Shown piece by piece: positions 50,871 through 63,353 of a DNA stretch of 64,000 nt. Source of the stretch: Ciona savignyi (Eukaryota; Chordata; Ascidiacea; Phlebobranchia; Cionidae); the NCBI GenBank assembly GCA_000149265.1, contig CH003217.1:715014-779013 (forward strand). The letters are read 5' to 3'. The first letter of the stretch is position 1. Every line of letters starts with the position of its first letter. Position numbers and translations under genes: made by a program. Under the pieces are notes generated by a model. That model was given only the letters and a program-made list of their open reading frames with translations. It did no database searches and was not told the DNA's origin.

Positions 50871-52027
50871 GATGGATGGACAGTTTAGAGTCGTCCTGTG
50901 TGTTGTGTTACGTGTAAAATTGTTTCAATTTTAGGAGAGCCATTGCTGTCGCTAGTTTAATTTGTACGTCATTGCATGCATCACCAATTGAACTGCATGA
51001 TTCGGTATGTGATACATGCCATACGTGGCCATTCCTTTGATTATCATTTTCAAAGATTAAACGTTAGTTCTGGAGTTACGTAACCTTGTTTTCTAAGTAA
51101 TTTGGACTAATGTACTTCACGGAGGCTTTTAAAGGAACAAATTTCAGGTGGATAATTTTGGTTTTGAAGTATTTTCCCAATGCTAAATTTGATTTGTTAT
51201 TTAAAAGTTAACGCCACGGCGCCAAGTCACTACTTTATACGTCATCAAATTATTAAAATACACAACTAATTCAGAGTGGCGCATAAAGCCGAAGTCTACT
51301 GCAAGATTGAAATGATTAGGCACAATGCGCTGCCGAAACCGGTACCAAACTCCAATGGAGACCAGAATATAAAAACCCTCGAAACTTGTAATTGTTACAT
51401 AGTGTACCATCATATATATATATATATATACAGAAAAAGTTATTTTCCTCGATTACGTGGTAATGTTTTGTAACGAGCATAATATGATACTGTATACAGT
51501 AGTCACACGCACATGTGTTTACATTCAGACATTACTTCGGAGCATTGTTTTAGAAATAACTCGTCGGTGGAAGCCACATGATCCTCGGTGTTTAAAGTAG
51601 GTTTCAGATTAGTTGTAGCAGCTTCTTTCTGACAGTAAAGAATATAGTATTAATATGAAACTTAAATGGGGAGCAAGGATAAAAAGCAAGTTACATTGTT
51701 ACAACACGTAAGTAAATACACCGGGTATACCAATGTAATAACAGATGTTATCATCAAACCTAATGTTAAATTAGGTTTAATGGCAAAGTTTAGCAGTAAA
51801 TCAAATATTTATATTTTTAAGTTAAGCGTGGTCAAAAACCAACATGAAATGTCACTGGTGGTTAAAACAACGTTTCAGTTACACATTTAAAATGTAATAA
51901 ATTAAATTATGTGCTATAAGATGCACTATTTTAAACATTTAAAACAATGGAGGTAAGCTACATAGCATTAGTGCATTTAAACACGAACTAAAGTTGGTTT
52001 AAAGCCCAGCGACTACAAATAATAGTG

Positions 52028-52087
<60 letters not shown>

Positions 52088-52635
52088 TAGTCATAGATTG
52101 GATCGCAGCCGCAGAAATTTTGAAAATTATGTTTCTTTTCTACCACTAATAAACATAAATTTAGGGAAGAACGAATGATGCTAGGGATAAGAGTTATTAA
52201 CACAAAGTGAGGATAGTGTGGTAGAAAAAAACTTGTGTATATAGTAAGTGAATCAATCATATTATAAAAAAGATAATGGTATCGGCATACCAGGAAATTA
52301 CGAATTATATTGGTAGTCAACTATAAACAAAACAATGCAGTACTGCAGCAAAAACAAATTGTTACTGGTTTACCGGTTTATTTAAAACATTAGTTTGAGG
52401 AAATATTTAATTAAAAAGCAGACAATTAAATGATACACTCAGTGATAGGGCAATAGCAAGGAATGTAAGTACAATACACAAATATAACAAAGGGCCAACA
52501 AACTGACCAATTTTCTAAAGTATAGTTTGTCAATTTTGGTTTTGTTACTTCCTTAAATGCCAATTCAATTGGTAAATATAAGAAGTTTTATAATAAATAA
52601 TTGCGTCAAGTCTTCCAGAATTTGTTAGAAAAAAT
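50871..52635. promoter_or_regulatory. Upstream region of asparagine synthetase C
   Basis: From about 52100 to the ATG at 52636 the sequence is the inverted equivalent of the upstream DNA of copies A and B, so it contains the shared promoter. The homology begins just after a (TA)n tract. Upstream of that I see no gene; a 74-codon frame at 51666 has no recognisable features. Confidence 0.4.
52029..52084. repeat. (TA)n microsatellite at the edge of the asparagine synthetase C block
   Basis: About 28 TA units. The homology with the upstream DNA of copies A and B starts within about 30 bases after this tract, so the repeat may mark a rearrangement edge. Confidence 0.95.
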
Positions 52636-55600
52636 ATGTGTGGAATTTGGGCGTTGTTCGGTTGTGATTGTAGCGATTTGGTGAGATGCAAAGAAGCGTT
52701 GAAAGTGGCTCACCGCGGACCAGATAGCTTTCAAATAAACAACTTGGAAGGATTGAAAAACAGTATGGTGGCATTTCACCGATTACATGTGGTTGGTGGT
52801 ATTGGCGGAATGCAGGTACGCTGAGATAATGTAACGACCCGTTAAATCGGTTACCAACAAGGACAGTTATGTTTTCTAATTAAAAAATTAAATATTGGCT
52901 AGCTTCATTATAAGCTCACCTATCCATAGACATATTTTTTTACATTTGCCTAACATGTTTGTCTACAATCAACTTTACGCCCTGCATTCAATAATTATTA
53001 ACTTAAAAACTTATACACTTAGCCGATGATTTTGAAAAGGTACCCACATTTGACGCTTTTGTGCAATGGAGAGATTTACAACTACAAGACGGTAAGACTG
53101 TTGTATTGGCAGAACAAATAATTTTTAAATGCAGTTTTTCTAAACAGTTACAAAAGGAGTTCGACTATTTATTTCAAACGGATTGTGATTGCGAGATTAT
53201 TCTTCATTTGTACAACGAGTTTGGCGGAAAGGTAAGATAACATATATTTTTTCGAAATGTTATTTATAAGCTCCGTACCTGGAAGATATTACTAACCCGT
53301 AAGAGCATCGGTTGGGAATAAGTATTTTAGGTTAAGATATAAAATCAGTTGAATTTTCTTATTGTGGATCAACAATAATAAAAGATTTCAATACATGGAT
53401 TCGAATCATTTAACTTTTAATCACCGAATTAAACCCTTAATTGAGCATGGTTATTTGTTTAAACGTAACTGTCCAATATAAGCTTAATACCTGGCCGATA
53501 AGCTTAACCGGTAAGATCACCGACTCCCTGCATGCAGTAGAAAGAAGGTTAACCAACCGCTACCTAGACGGTTTTGTTCTACAATACAACTTAATAAGTA
53601 GAATAAAAGAATTAGTTGCGCGGATGCCTACTATACATTATTGCAGAACAAAATAGGGACAATAGAGAATTTGTATTTTAACATTTAACTTGCATTTAAA
53701 AATTTAGTTTGATTGAAGTAAAGTTTTGGTCTAACATTATGTTAAATTAAAATATTTGAGCTTAAACAGACGTAGGGAAGTAGAAATGATAACAATATCA
53801 AACGGAAATGCGCCACGTCTAACACACTAACACGACCTGTCGAACCGGAAACTAGTTTTACACCACAGTAGTAGTTCAAAACATGGCCTAGTTAAAAAAA
53901 ATTAATAGCATGGTGAAGAAATCATATATATATAGGCTACACCTTTTAGTCTATAGCTAGTATGGTTCGTCGAATTTTAGTGGAAAATTGATTGGTTCGA
54001 TAGCAGTCGCTTGGTGAGTAGGTTTTCCCAATTGCCACAATTACTGCTTCTGCATTTTTCCATCAATAATAATATACATTGCAATCTTAAAATAACTGCT
54101 CGTTCGTCAAATTGTCCGACAAGTTGTCTGGGGCAAAGGGACATATATACCTAATTACAACCTGGTGTAACATTTTTTGATAGCAAAAATGCAAAACACC
54201 ATAAAATTTCACCTATTACTAATCGAAACAACGTTTTGTAGAAAGCAAGCCAGCTTTTGGACGGAGTTTTCGCATTCATTGTGATCGACACCAAACAAAA
54301 CTGCGTCATGCTCTCACGTGACAGCTACGGCGTTCGACCTTTGTATTATGTCACCACAAAAGCGGGAGTGCTGGGTGCATGTTCCGAAGTGAAAGGTAAA
54401 ATGGATTTATATATATATATATATAATGTACAGCAGGATAGGCGACTATCACTCGCATATTACTCTCCTAAAATTAGTGCGAATCTATACTTCTCGGACT
54501 AGAAATTTGGTTTGTCTGAACGATTTTTCATTAAGTCGAGAACATTTTACTTTTGCGTACACTCACTATTTTACTGTTGCGTGCATTCACTATTTTACTG
54601 TTGTGTACACTCACTACAACAGCGGGATAGGTGATCATCACTCACATGTTACCCTTCAAACATCAGCGCGTATCTATACATCTCGGACTAGAATTTCACT
54701 TTGGCTGAATAGTATTTCATAAACAAAAAATCTGCGATTCCTTTGACCACCATACTGTTTAATCGAGTTTTAAATAGAGGAAATTTTTACTATCGCGTAC
54801 ACTCATTATATAAAATGGAACACCTGTACACCGACTCACAATGTGTGTGTGGGAGCTTGGCTTAGATAGCACGAATATTAATTTTTTGAGTTACTTACAC
54901 AGGTTTGTGTGAACTTCCGGTTGAAGGGGACATTCGCCATTTTCCACCAGGCCATTACATGTTTTTCGACATTATGAAAAATGGAAAGGTTGTTCCGTCA
55001 ACTCCCACCAAATTTCACCGAATAGATAAACCGCCTGCACATCTTCAGTACCAACGGCTGGAATTAGAAAATGGTAAAATTGTGAAAAAGGTTGTTGTAT
55101 TAAACACTCAGAAATACTTTGAAATGGCTTTCTTTATTTATCTATAAGGAAACATTATTTGATGCTTATTCACATTATAACGATTGCCGGTACTCTCCCA
55201 AGGCTAAATACGACTAGGTGAATCACATCCGATAAGAAAGTTCTAATAAATTTAGTTTTGATCATTTTAATCACAGGCACACGATTTTTATCATTAATAA
55301 ATACTCTAAGGCATTTGGTGATTTCGTTATTTTTTAATTATTATTATCATCGTCTTTTTGACGAAATCATATCTAATACATTGTTTTTTGGTGTTTTTTT
55401 AGCGCTTTAAAGTTTATTTTTCTTTATTTGCTAGGGTTGGAAGAAGAAACCGTAAAGCGAAATATTCGATATCTCTTCAGCAGAGCGGTTGAGAAACGTT
55501 TGATGGGAAGTAGAAGACTCGGAAGCTTGTTATCAGGTAATTTCATCTTCACTGTGTAGCAGCGACAAAATCCTTCTTGTATTTCAGGTGGCCTCGATTC

Positions 55601-58071
55601 GTCTGTGGTTGCTGCACTAACCGCACAGAAATTAAAAGAACATGGGGTGGCTGAACCTTTGCAGACATTTACAATCGGAATGAACAGTGACAGTACAGAC
55701 GCAATAGCTGCACGAAAGGTAAATGGCAATAAAAGAATGCAATTTAAGCTAGTTCGCCAAATTTATTGCATAAGGTTAGCGGAGATACTGGAGTGCGGTA
55801 AGTCACCTTGCCGCTTAAAACACAGCCTACCAGATTGCGGCTAAATTTGTTTCACCTTATTTCGACTAACGATAAAATACATATCTGTCCAAGCCATTTT
55901 GAAAAAGTATCGCCAGCAAGAATATGATAATCATGTTTATCCTAGTTTTGGAAAAACGTAATGGATGTTATCACACAATCGCAGTGGGTGGTATCACACT
56001 ACAAACGTCTACCTCGCGCCCATTGTCGGATTACCGGAGCTATTATAGTGTGTTGTGTATTTATAATATGTTTCTTCAATTTGGTAGAACACATTGATCT
56101 AGTTGGTAAAGGAAATTGTCGGTAAGTATGTTGCCCAAGGACACAACCCACAGCTTGAGACCAATTTCAAAGCTGCAACCATTCCGCTGAAAAGCGAGCA
56201 CAACTCTCTTGCGTTACGTGTAAAGTCGATACTTTTCTATAAAAGTGCCTTTTAATGAGCCAACATGGAATCCATATGACCACGGGAACCGCACGTCTTT
56301 GGACGTTTTGACGTTGTTGGAAGGACATATAACCCGGCAATTTTAATCGTTTTGCCACTGAACTTATTGCAAAGAAGTACTTTAACCACCGTATTTTAAT
56401 TTCAAGGTAGCACGACATATAGGCAGCGAGCATCACGAAATTACCTTCACTCTTGAAGAGGGAATGAAAGCAGTGGAAAGTGTTATCTTTACTTTAGAAA
56501 CTTACGATGTGCTCGCTATTCGGCCTTCTGTTCGTGAGTGAAATTAAAGTATTTTTAATTTTCTGCGACGTTCATGTACATAAATTTTTAACGCTTCTGC
56601 AGCGATGTATATTCTCTGTCAACACATCAGCCGAAACACAGACAACATCTTGATAATGACGGGAGAAGGAGCGGACGAAGTAGCGCAAGGTTATTTGCAC
56701 TTTCTTGAACAGCCAACCCCAGAAGATGGGCACAAAGAGAGCATGTAAGATACTGAGAACAAAGATTGGACGCTTATGTTTATACAAAGGAATGGTAAAA
56801 TGCTAAGGTCGTTAATTTATATCTTACATGCTCTGATTATATCGTGCGAATTACTAAAGCTCTTACAATGTGTAAAATATAAAAAAATATTGTGCCATTT
56901 CAATGATTTCTGCTTGTCAGGCGACAGCTTCAACAGATTTATATGTACGACGTGTTACGAATTGATCGATGCACTGCAGCACACGGATTGGAAATACGAG
57001 CTCCCTTTCTTGACCATGCGTTCACTTCTTATTACCTGAATTTACCGGCTGACATGAGAGCCCCGAAGGTAACATTGATTTTACATTCACGAGACTCGTA
57101 TTAATCAGTTATTGCTCCATGACAGAATGGCATTGAAAAGTATTTTCTACGTGCCGCCTTTGCTGGATCGAATTTGATACCCAACAACACGCTGTGGCGA
57201 AAAAAAGAAGGGTTTAGCACAGGAGTTGGCGAGGAGGGAACATCGTGGTTTGAACACCTTCAGCAACATCTCGAAGGCCTGGTAAAAAATATAGGGTTTT
57301 AATTAAAAAAAAAGAACATAATTTTTTTGTATCCCAATTGAGGAACAGTTATGTTCGGTGTGTTCACCGTGTCACCCACTCCTTCACAAGCCAGTTTCAG
57401 AGATATTGCAGTGTGAGTGGTGTTTGGTACCACATAAATTATGGATCCATTTGCATATATTTAAGCAGGCAACGTTGTTTTACCGCAGCGGTCACCAACA
57501 TCAAAACAGTTTTTATACATAAAAATGTACATGGACTTATGGTATTCACCATTCGGGCACACCACTGATCCGACCGTATTAACCCCCGTAAGGTATCCTT
57601 TCTGCCTTGCTCAAAGAGGCAAATGACAAGAAAGTGGGGTGAATATCAAATTGCCGCGTACCTATCTCTGCTTTCTTTCTATAAATCTTTACCACAAACA
57701 ACGTCGGCTGTGTTCTGGGCAAGGCACATAGCGGACATTGCCTGAACCTAGTGGATTAAACAGCTCGGGTAACACAACAATGGGCACGATGTTTTCGAAA
57801 GATTACCCGTATGATAACATCCCTTTCGTTTTCCCATTCACATGGACAAACATGGATCTAATCCTAATTCGGAATAAACCTCTATCAGATAACCAACAAT
57901 GAGTTCGCCCGGGCTAGTCAATCATACACCCACAATACACCACGGACAAAGGAAGAGCTATTCTATAGACAAATTTTCGAGAAAAAATTCGGTTCGAAAC
58001 TTGACCGTATTTGCACTTACCAGAGGCGACCAAAATGGGCACAAGCTATCAATGGACGGAATTTAGAATAG
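52636..58071 (+). CDS. ASNS: Asparagine synthetase (glutamine-hydrolysing), copy C (inverted)
   Basis: Twelve coding exons: 52636-52815, 53023-53091, 53148-53231, 54242-54395, 54903-55073, 55435-55536, 55588-55718, 56407-56533, 56603-56744, 56921-57068, 57126-57281, 57889-58071. Total 1647 bases, 548 aa, all phases consistent. Glutaminase motifs: MCGIW (Cys2 nucleophile), HRGPDSF, NGEIYN, and VRPLYY in exon 4. Synthetase motifs: SGGLDSS, GEGADE and RAPFLDH. Unlike A and B it keeps the conserved Arg (R336, codon 56521-56523, AIRPSV). Exon sizes equal those of A and B, except the last, which ends one codon earlier. The copy carries the same DR1 insertions in introns 7 and 11. It is oriented opposite to A and B and lies between two inverted BAAT-related sequences. 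Probably the copy closest to an ordinary enzyme. Confidence 0.93.
54425..54720 (+). repeat. Tandem duplications in intron 4 of asparagine synthetase C
   Basis: A segment of about 190 bases ('ggatagg..atca..actc..catgttac..' to 'ctcggactagaa') occurs twice, diverged, at about 54433-54520 and 54624-54710. Between them a 24-25 base unit ('actcactattttactgttgcgtgc') occurs about three times. Copies A and B have only a single version of this segment in the same intron, so the expansion is specific to C. Confidence 0.75.
55930..56215 (+). repeat. DR1 repeat in intron 7 of asparagine synthetase C
   Basis: It contains 'catgtttatcctagtt', 'ctcgcgcccattgtcggattaccggagct' in spread form, and 'ttccgctgaaaagcgagc', matching DR1 near position 90 and the intron 7 copies in A and B. 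Confidence 0.6.
57690..57860 (-). repeat. DR1 repeat in intron 11 of asparagine synthetase C
   Basis: The plus strand reads 'cattgcctgaacctagtgg' and 'acaatgggcacgatg', the reverse of the DR1 copies in intron 11 of A and B. Since gene C is itself inverted, the orientation relative to the gene is the same. Confidence 0.65.
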
Positions 58072-60625
58072 TGAATAATTTAAAAAACATAATCAAGCAT
58101 TTTTGCCGACTTGTTATTTGCCCAGCATACATGCAAGTTAGAATGTATTATTAATAACAATAAATAAACCTTACTCTATACACGTTATACTTATTTTTCA
58201 GTGCATTGTTACATTTTTAAAATTGTCGAGTAGAAAAAGTTGTCGAAGTTTCCCAGAATTGGTCCATATAAAGTCGATATATAGGCTACTCATAGTAGGC
58301 AAATCGTTGGGCAACCAAATGGATGGTCTACACTAGGTAGTCTACGTAACGTAACCAAATGGATGGTCTTCACTAGCTAGTCTACACATCTTTAAACAAA
58401 CTTACAGGGAAAGATTATGGAGCATACTGAATACTTTCGATATTTGTTTTTTAAAAACGGACTTTCGATATTTGTTTTTTAAAAACTTTTTATTTAAATT
58501 ATGATGTAAAAGTGATAACTGTAGTGAATACCTTGAGTTGATCGTGTTAAACTTGTTATTGATTGCTAGCACATAGTTTTTTTATATATTAATTATATAT
58601 ATATATATATATATATATTTACATATACACGTTCAAACAGGGTCACTATTTATGGATTCCCTTTGTATTAGAAGGGAACACATTGTACCACGTTGTGACA
58701 GACATGTATACGACCCCAGGTCAATGGGTAGAACGGATTATCCAATCAGGTTAAGAATGTCAGGAATCCAACTGGCATGCCTATAGTTTGCCTCGACATC
58801 GATTTTTTTTCAAAAATCGATTTTTTTTCCAAAATAAAAGTCGAAAGAAACTCCCGCTGTCGGGGGAATATGTAAAAAAGCCCATTTGTAGCATTTCTGG
58901 GGTATTGGCCAATATCTTCGCATTGGAAAGGAATATTTACTTCAGTTTACCAGGGAAGTTAAAGATTAATAATTTTAATTTTAATAATTTAATTTTAATT
59001 AAAAAAACATAACTATAAATAAAATAATCCATTTTACACACAGAATTTTCCCAAAATAAAATTTGTAATCATAAAAAACACTTTTGTTCCGCGTATGAGA
59101 GAGCTAGAAAGTTATTAGAGAAACAGAAAATATGAAATATAGAAAATATGAATATTAACAAAAAATGATGCTCTCATTTACGCTTTTTATAAAAAAATCT
59201 AATTTTCTTTTGAGAAACTAATGGGTTTCAGAGTTAACAATCGAAATCGCAATATTAACTGTTGGTGCGAGAGAATTTTTTTTATTCTGATTTATTATTT
59301 TGTGTTTTATGTGAAGTCATGATTTTCTATCATTTAACTTTTATCATTTGCTCTCTTTATTTTGGTACACATTTGTGACTTATAAAGTCTTATGTGAGTA
59401 TATCATATATAATAGAGTATGTTGTGCTTGAGTATAGACCTAAAGCGTAGCAGAAGTAATGTGTAGTTAAAAAGGCGTGATAAGCACGTTCTGTAGTGAA
59501 GGATTGCTATTATAAATCCCTTAAACTCAGGTATTCAATTTATTTTTGTTCATTATTTATTGTTTTGCATTATTTATATTTTATACATTCGTTTTAGTTA
59601 CCGCAATTCAATACAATTTACGGGAAGAGTGAGCGACTCCAAAGGGAAAAACTGACTACTAACAACTTTCGATATCTATATTTTTGTGTGGGATGAACTG
59701 AAATTTGTTTAAGAAATTACTTATAAACATTTCATAAGGCTTGGAAACCTTAGCTTCAATACCGTACATTTATTTTTAGTATAAATATTCGTGTATATAC
59801 TAAAGATGACGTATAACCAATTAATAGACATCTAAGCGCGGACGGAAATGAACTATTGTCCTCTCTTAGTCATGGTATTTAAATGAGTGTTTGATTCCCC
59901 AATGGTTGTACGGTTGGAAGCAGCATGTGCGTTTAGCAGTCCGAGTTTTGTTATATTGGAGCAGTGCTTTGTAAAAAATAATGGTGTGTATGCACCTCCT
60001 AGCTGTTTTGTTACGAAAAAGTTTCCAAAGTACGGAAGGGTACTTTTTAATAAATATTTGGAAGGTTTAGGGTTAGGTTGCAGATCAAAGCTCAATTTAA
60101 AATGTAAAAAAATCTAAGACTTTCTGTGGTAATAGTTTGAGTAATATCCGTTTTGTGAGGTCAATTTACATTAGAGAGATTAGGAGAATAATTGGCCGAA
60201 CGCCATCTATACTGATTCGATCATATCATTTTACGACGAAGATAATTTTCAACTTCCTGGTTTTGTTTAGGAAAATTGTTGTTCTAAAATACGAAAAGAG
60301 TTATTAGTAACTTTAGACATTGTCCTATCCATACCGAGCAAGCTAACCTTCTTAAAAGTAAACTTGTTTAAACAACTTATATTTCTGATTTACAAGCACG
60401 TTTCGCCGAACAAACCATTTCGGTATAGGCTATTTCAGTTTTTCTAGATTATTAGAATTCCTGTGGATACCAATAAAAAATAATCTACAAACACAAGTTG
60501 TAAATATATCTTTCCAAAAATTTTAATCTGATTAGGTAACTTCTTTTTGTTCAAAATCGCATTACAAACAATTTCGGGCGGCAGTTAAAGAAACGGACAA
60601 AACCAAAATATGTCTCTTTTAAAAG
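58072..60625. other. Intergenic region between convergent asparagine synthetase C and the BAAT-family gene
   Basis: The first 230 bases match the 3' flanks of synthetases A and B. Small tandem repeats follow: a unit near 'aaccaaatggatggtct' (58313-58386, two copies, about 40 bases apart) and 'actttcgatatttgttttttaaaaac' (58433-58487, two copies). About 58620-58780 and 60480-60620 resemble parts of the GGGGAATTCCCC repeat family, and 60150-60210 resembles a repeat at 19500 and 33540. No gene is supported. Confidence 0.45.
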
Positions 60626-63353
60626 TTAACAGAGTTTAGATCTTAAAAACTTAAGTTGCTCTATCCACCATTCTTCTTGGGCCTTGCAGTGCTCCTCCTT
60701 GTGTCCACCCCATGCAAGGGTAAAGTTAAAGGGATGCCCAGGTTGAAAGCTGCTTAAAGTGTGTACTGCATAGGGGGGTTCTAGCAAGTGGCCGGCCTTT
60801 GGATAACGAGTTATTACGTAATCTCCGTGTCCAGCTATTTTCAATAACCGCTGAGTTTCTTCCAAATACATTTCAGTCGGGATACACTTGTCATCCATTC
60901 CGCCGATAAAAAGATACGAAATGTCTTTTCGTGTATGAAAAGGAAAAAATGAAGGAGTGTTTTCAATTTTTTCACCTGGCGGTATCTTAAAATATTTTCT
61001 TAATTCCAATTCTTTTTGTGGTACTAGGTTCAAAGGAAAGGCCGGCCATAATTCATTTTTATATTTTATATCACTCATAAAGTTTAGCAAACCATTGTTT
61101 ACTGCAACAACACATCTGATATCTTTTAAACAAGCTGCCATCGCAAGAGCAATCGATCCCCCTCTGCATATTGCTACTATTCCAACAGCACCTGACACAT
61201 ATTCATGGGACGTCATGAATTTAACTGCATTTTCAAAATACTCCAGGTCCAAAGTGTGAGTGAGCTTTTTTGGCAAACCGTCAGTACCGTAGTAAGCTAG
61301 GCCAAGAGCAGCAAACCCGTTTGAAGCAAGTAATGCCGCCTTATACTCAAGTAATCCCGGATAGCCTCCAAATATTGTAATGACCCCTGCGTATATATAC
61401 GGGTTAGCTATACGTATTTTAGTTAAAAAGTAGTAGGATCGAAACCAGACTCAGGTTAGGCAATTATTACCTTGGGTAAGTCACTGTGCCTAAAATTATT
61501 GGATTTGTGGATTCTACTAAAACTAAAGGAATGATAACTTAGTATACATTCCCCCTCTTCTGTCCCTTTCCCCAGCAACTAACTTACCGGGAAAAGGTTT
61601 ATTTCCTTTGGGCAGAAACAAAGTGGCTACCAATCCGTTTTCACGGACATCGATCCTTCGTACACCTGGAGCCATATACATTCGTTGAATCGTAGTTTCA
61701 GCAGCCAATTTATTGCGTGGTTCTCTATCCCAGAGACCGGCGTAAGCTTTTAAATCAATGTTTTGTGGAACTGTTACATCTCTGTGGAACAACCGAACAA
61801 TGTCTTCCTAGAAAAATATCCACAATTAAATTGTCTTAAACAGTAATGCTTCATTTGCCTTAAACCCAAAAGTTATACAATAATTCACCCTGTTATATTG
61901 CGGTTACAATTATGATAAGATAATATATCCAGGTTTGTTTTATTGAATGGGACAACGTAAAGTTAACACACAGCCAATCGTCAAACTTCGTCGTGATTAC
62001 TAAAGAGAGCGTTTTCACATAGGTACTTGTTACGGTTATTAATCCCAAAATTGTTGTATACGATTTCTATTATTTCCATTGTTACCAAAACCACCATGCG
62101 TAACGGGCGAAACCACCATGCGTTACGGATTGCGACATTTTTTTGTTTAAGTGCGATGCCAAGTTAGATCAGCCATGTTTGTGTACGATGTGTACGCCAG
62201 TTTTCAAAATTGTTAAGGGTAGCTTGTGTTGTGCCTGCAGTATATGTTATGCTGATATTGTAGCAGTAATGTTTCACCTAGTTTAATTGCAATACTTCAA
62301 TGTTTAAATCTAGCTATTGTGTAGCATTCGCAATTGTGAAAGTGTTTAACTGTGTATTCTATTGAATAAGGTTGATCGAATCGTAGAACACCTCAGAAAT
62401 TTAGTCGTTTAGTCGCTACTGTTCATTTCATATACGTCACTGCACCGGAACTGTATAATACACTTTTCTGCAACTATAGTGATGTGTTTAATGGGCAGTC
62501 ACTTAATCGCTAACAAGACTACCGATTTGATTGACATACCACGACCATAGTGTCACGTAGGATACGGTTTAAACCCTTTAGTACTGTCAATTTACCTCGT
62601 ACCCATCATCGGGAAGCGGACGTGTGTGGTGTATGATTGAGACGTTCCCTTAATTTTGGCAGAGCCCATTAATCCACTTGTTTTAGGCAATGTCACCAAC
62701 TAGGAATCAGTTTTAAATCTGTCACCCGTTTTGTGAAAGACCAGACACTATTTATTTCTATGAAAACTAACACGTCTTTTTTATAGTGGATTTTGTTCAA
62801 TTGTCAAATTTCGATACAAGGTAGGGTTGACTTTAAATTCTCCGTTTTAAAAAACAAACATAGAGCATGGTTTGAATCATTTGGTTTATTATTATTTGAT
62901 ATCTAAAAAAACTTCCAAAGTAATATGACAGATATGAGGTCTGTTTATATGCTCGTATTTGTCAGGAATCCCCCTGGGATAATTTGTCCTAAATTAACGA
63001 TGCCCACAATTTTGTCTTTTGAAAACTAAGCCAGCTTTTAAAGGAGTATATGCCGACGCATCACGGCAACATACCAATCTAAATTATCTACACTGAAAAC
63101 TTTCTTTTTGCTAAAAATATTTCCTTAAAACATGACACTGCAGAACATACAAATTAAATGGAATGGAACTAAATGTGTTTTTCTTTACATTTTAATAGAG
63201 CTATTCGTTACCTCTCGATCAGCTTTCCCTTCCATAGACCAAAGAAAGCCCATAGGTTCAACTCCAATATACGAACCACCTATCGAAGGTTCTTTTTCCA
63301 AATCCAAAATCCCTTTAGAAAGAAAGAAGGGACTAGAAGTCCTATTTAACACA
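60626..63353 (-). CDS. BAAT / acyl-CoA thioesterase family protein with Cys nucleophile (5' end outside window)
   Basis: Three exons visible, phases consistent: 63212-63353 (begins after an AG acceptor, so an earlier exon lies upstream), 61588-61807 and 60626-61386 (stop at 60626). They give 373-374 aa. The first encodes the N-terminal family motif GGSYIGVEPMGFLWSME, the second ...MAPGVRRIDVRENGLVATLFLPKG, and the third the alpha/beta-hydrolase half. Catalytic triad: Cys in VAICRGG (codon 61166-61168), Asp in GGMDDKCIP, His in KAGHLLEPPY. Acyl-CoA thioesterases of this family have Ser in GxSKGG, while bile-acid-CoA:amino-acid N-acyltransferase has Cys, so an acyltransferase role is possible. 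The C-terminal SKLC resembles, but does not match well, a peroxisomal SKL signal because Cys follows it. The substrate is unknown. A broken duplicate lies at 47803. Confidence 0.88.
62545..62740 (+). repeat. DR1 repeat in an intron of the BAAT-family gene
   Basis: It contains 'ctcgtacccatcatcggg', 'gtgtatgattgagacgttcc' and 'agagcccattaatccacttgttttaggcaatgtc' in spread form, matching DR1 copies elsewhere. It lies in the 1.4-kb intron 61808-63211, antisense to the gene. Confidence 0.6.

Noticed and set aside
59853-60117. Overlapping frames on both strands near 59.9-60.1 kb
   Set aside because: No recognisable domain, no splice context and no counterpart elsewhere; length is within chance expectation.
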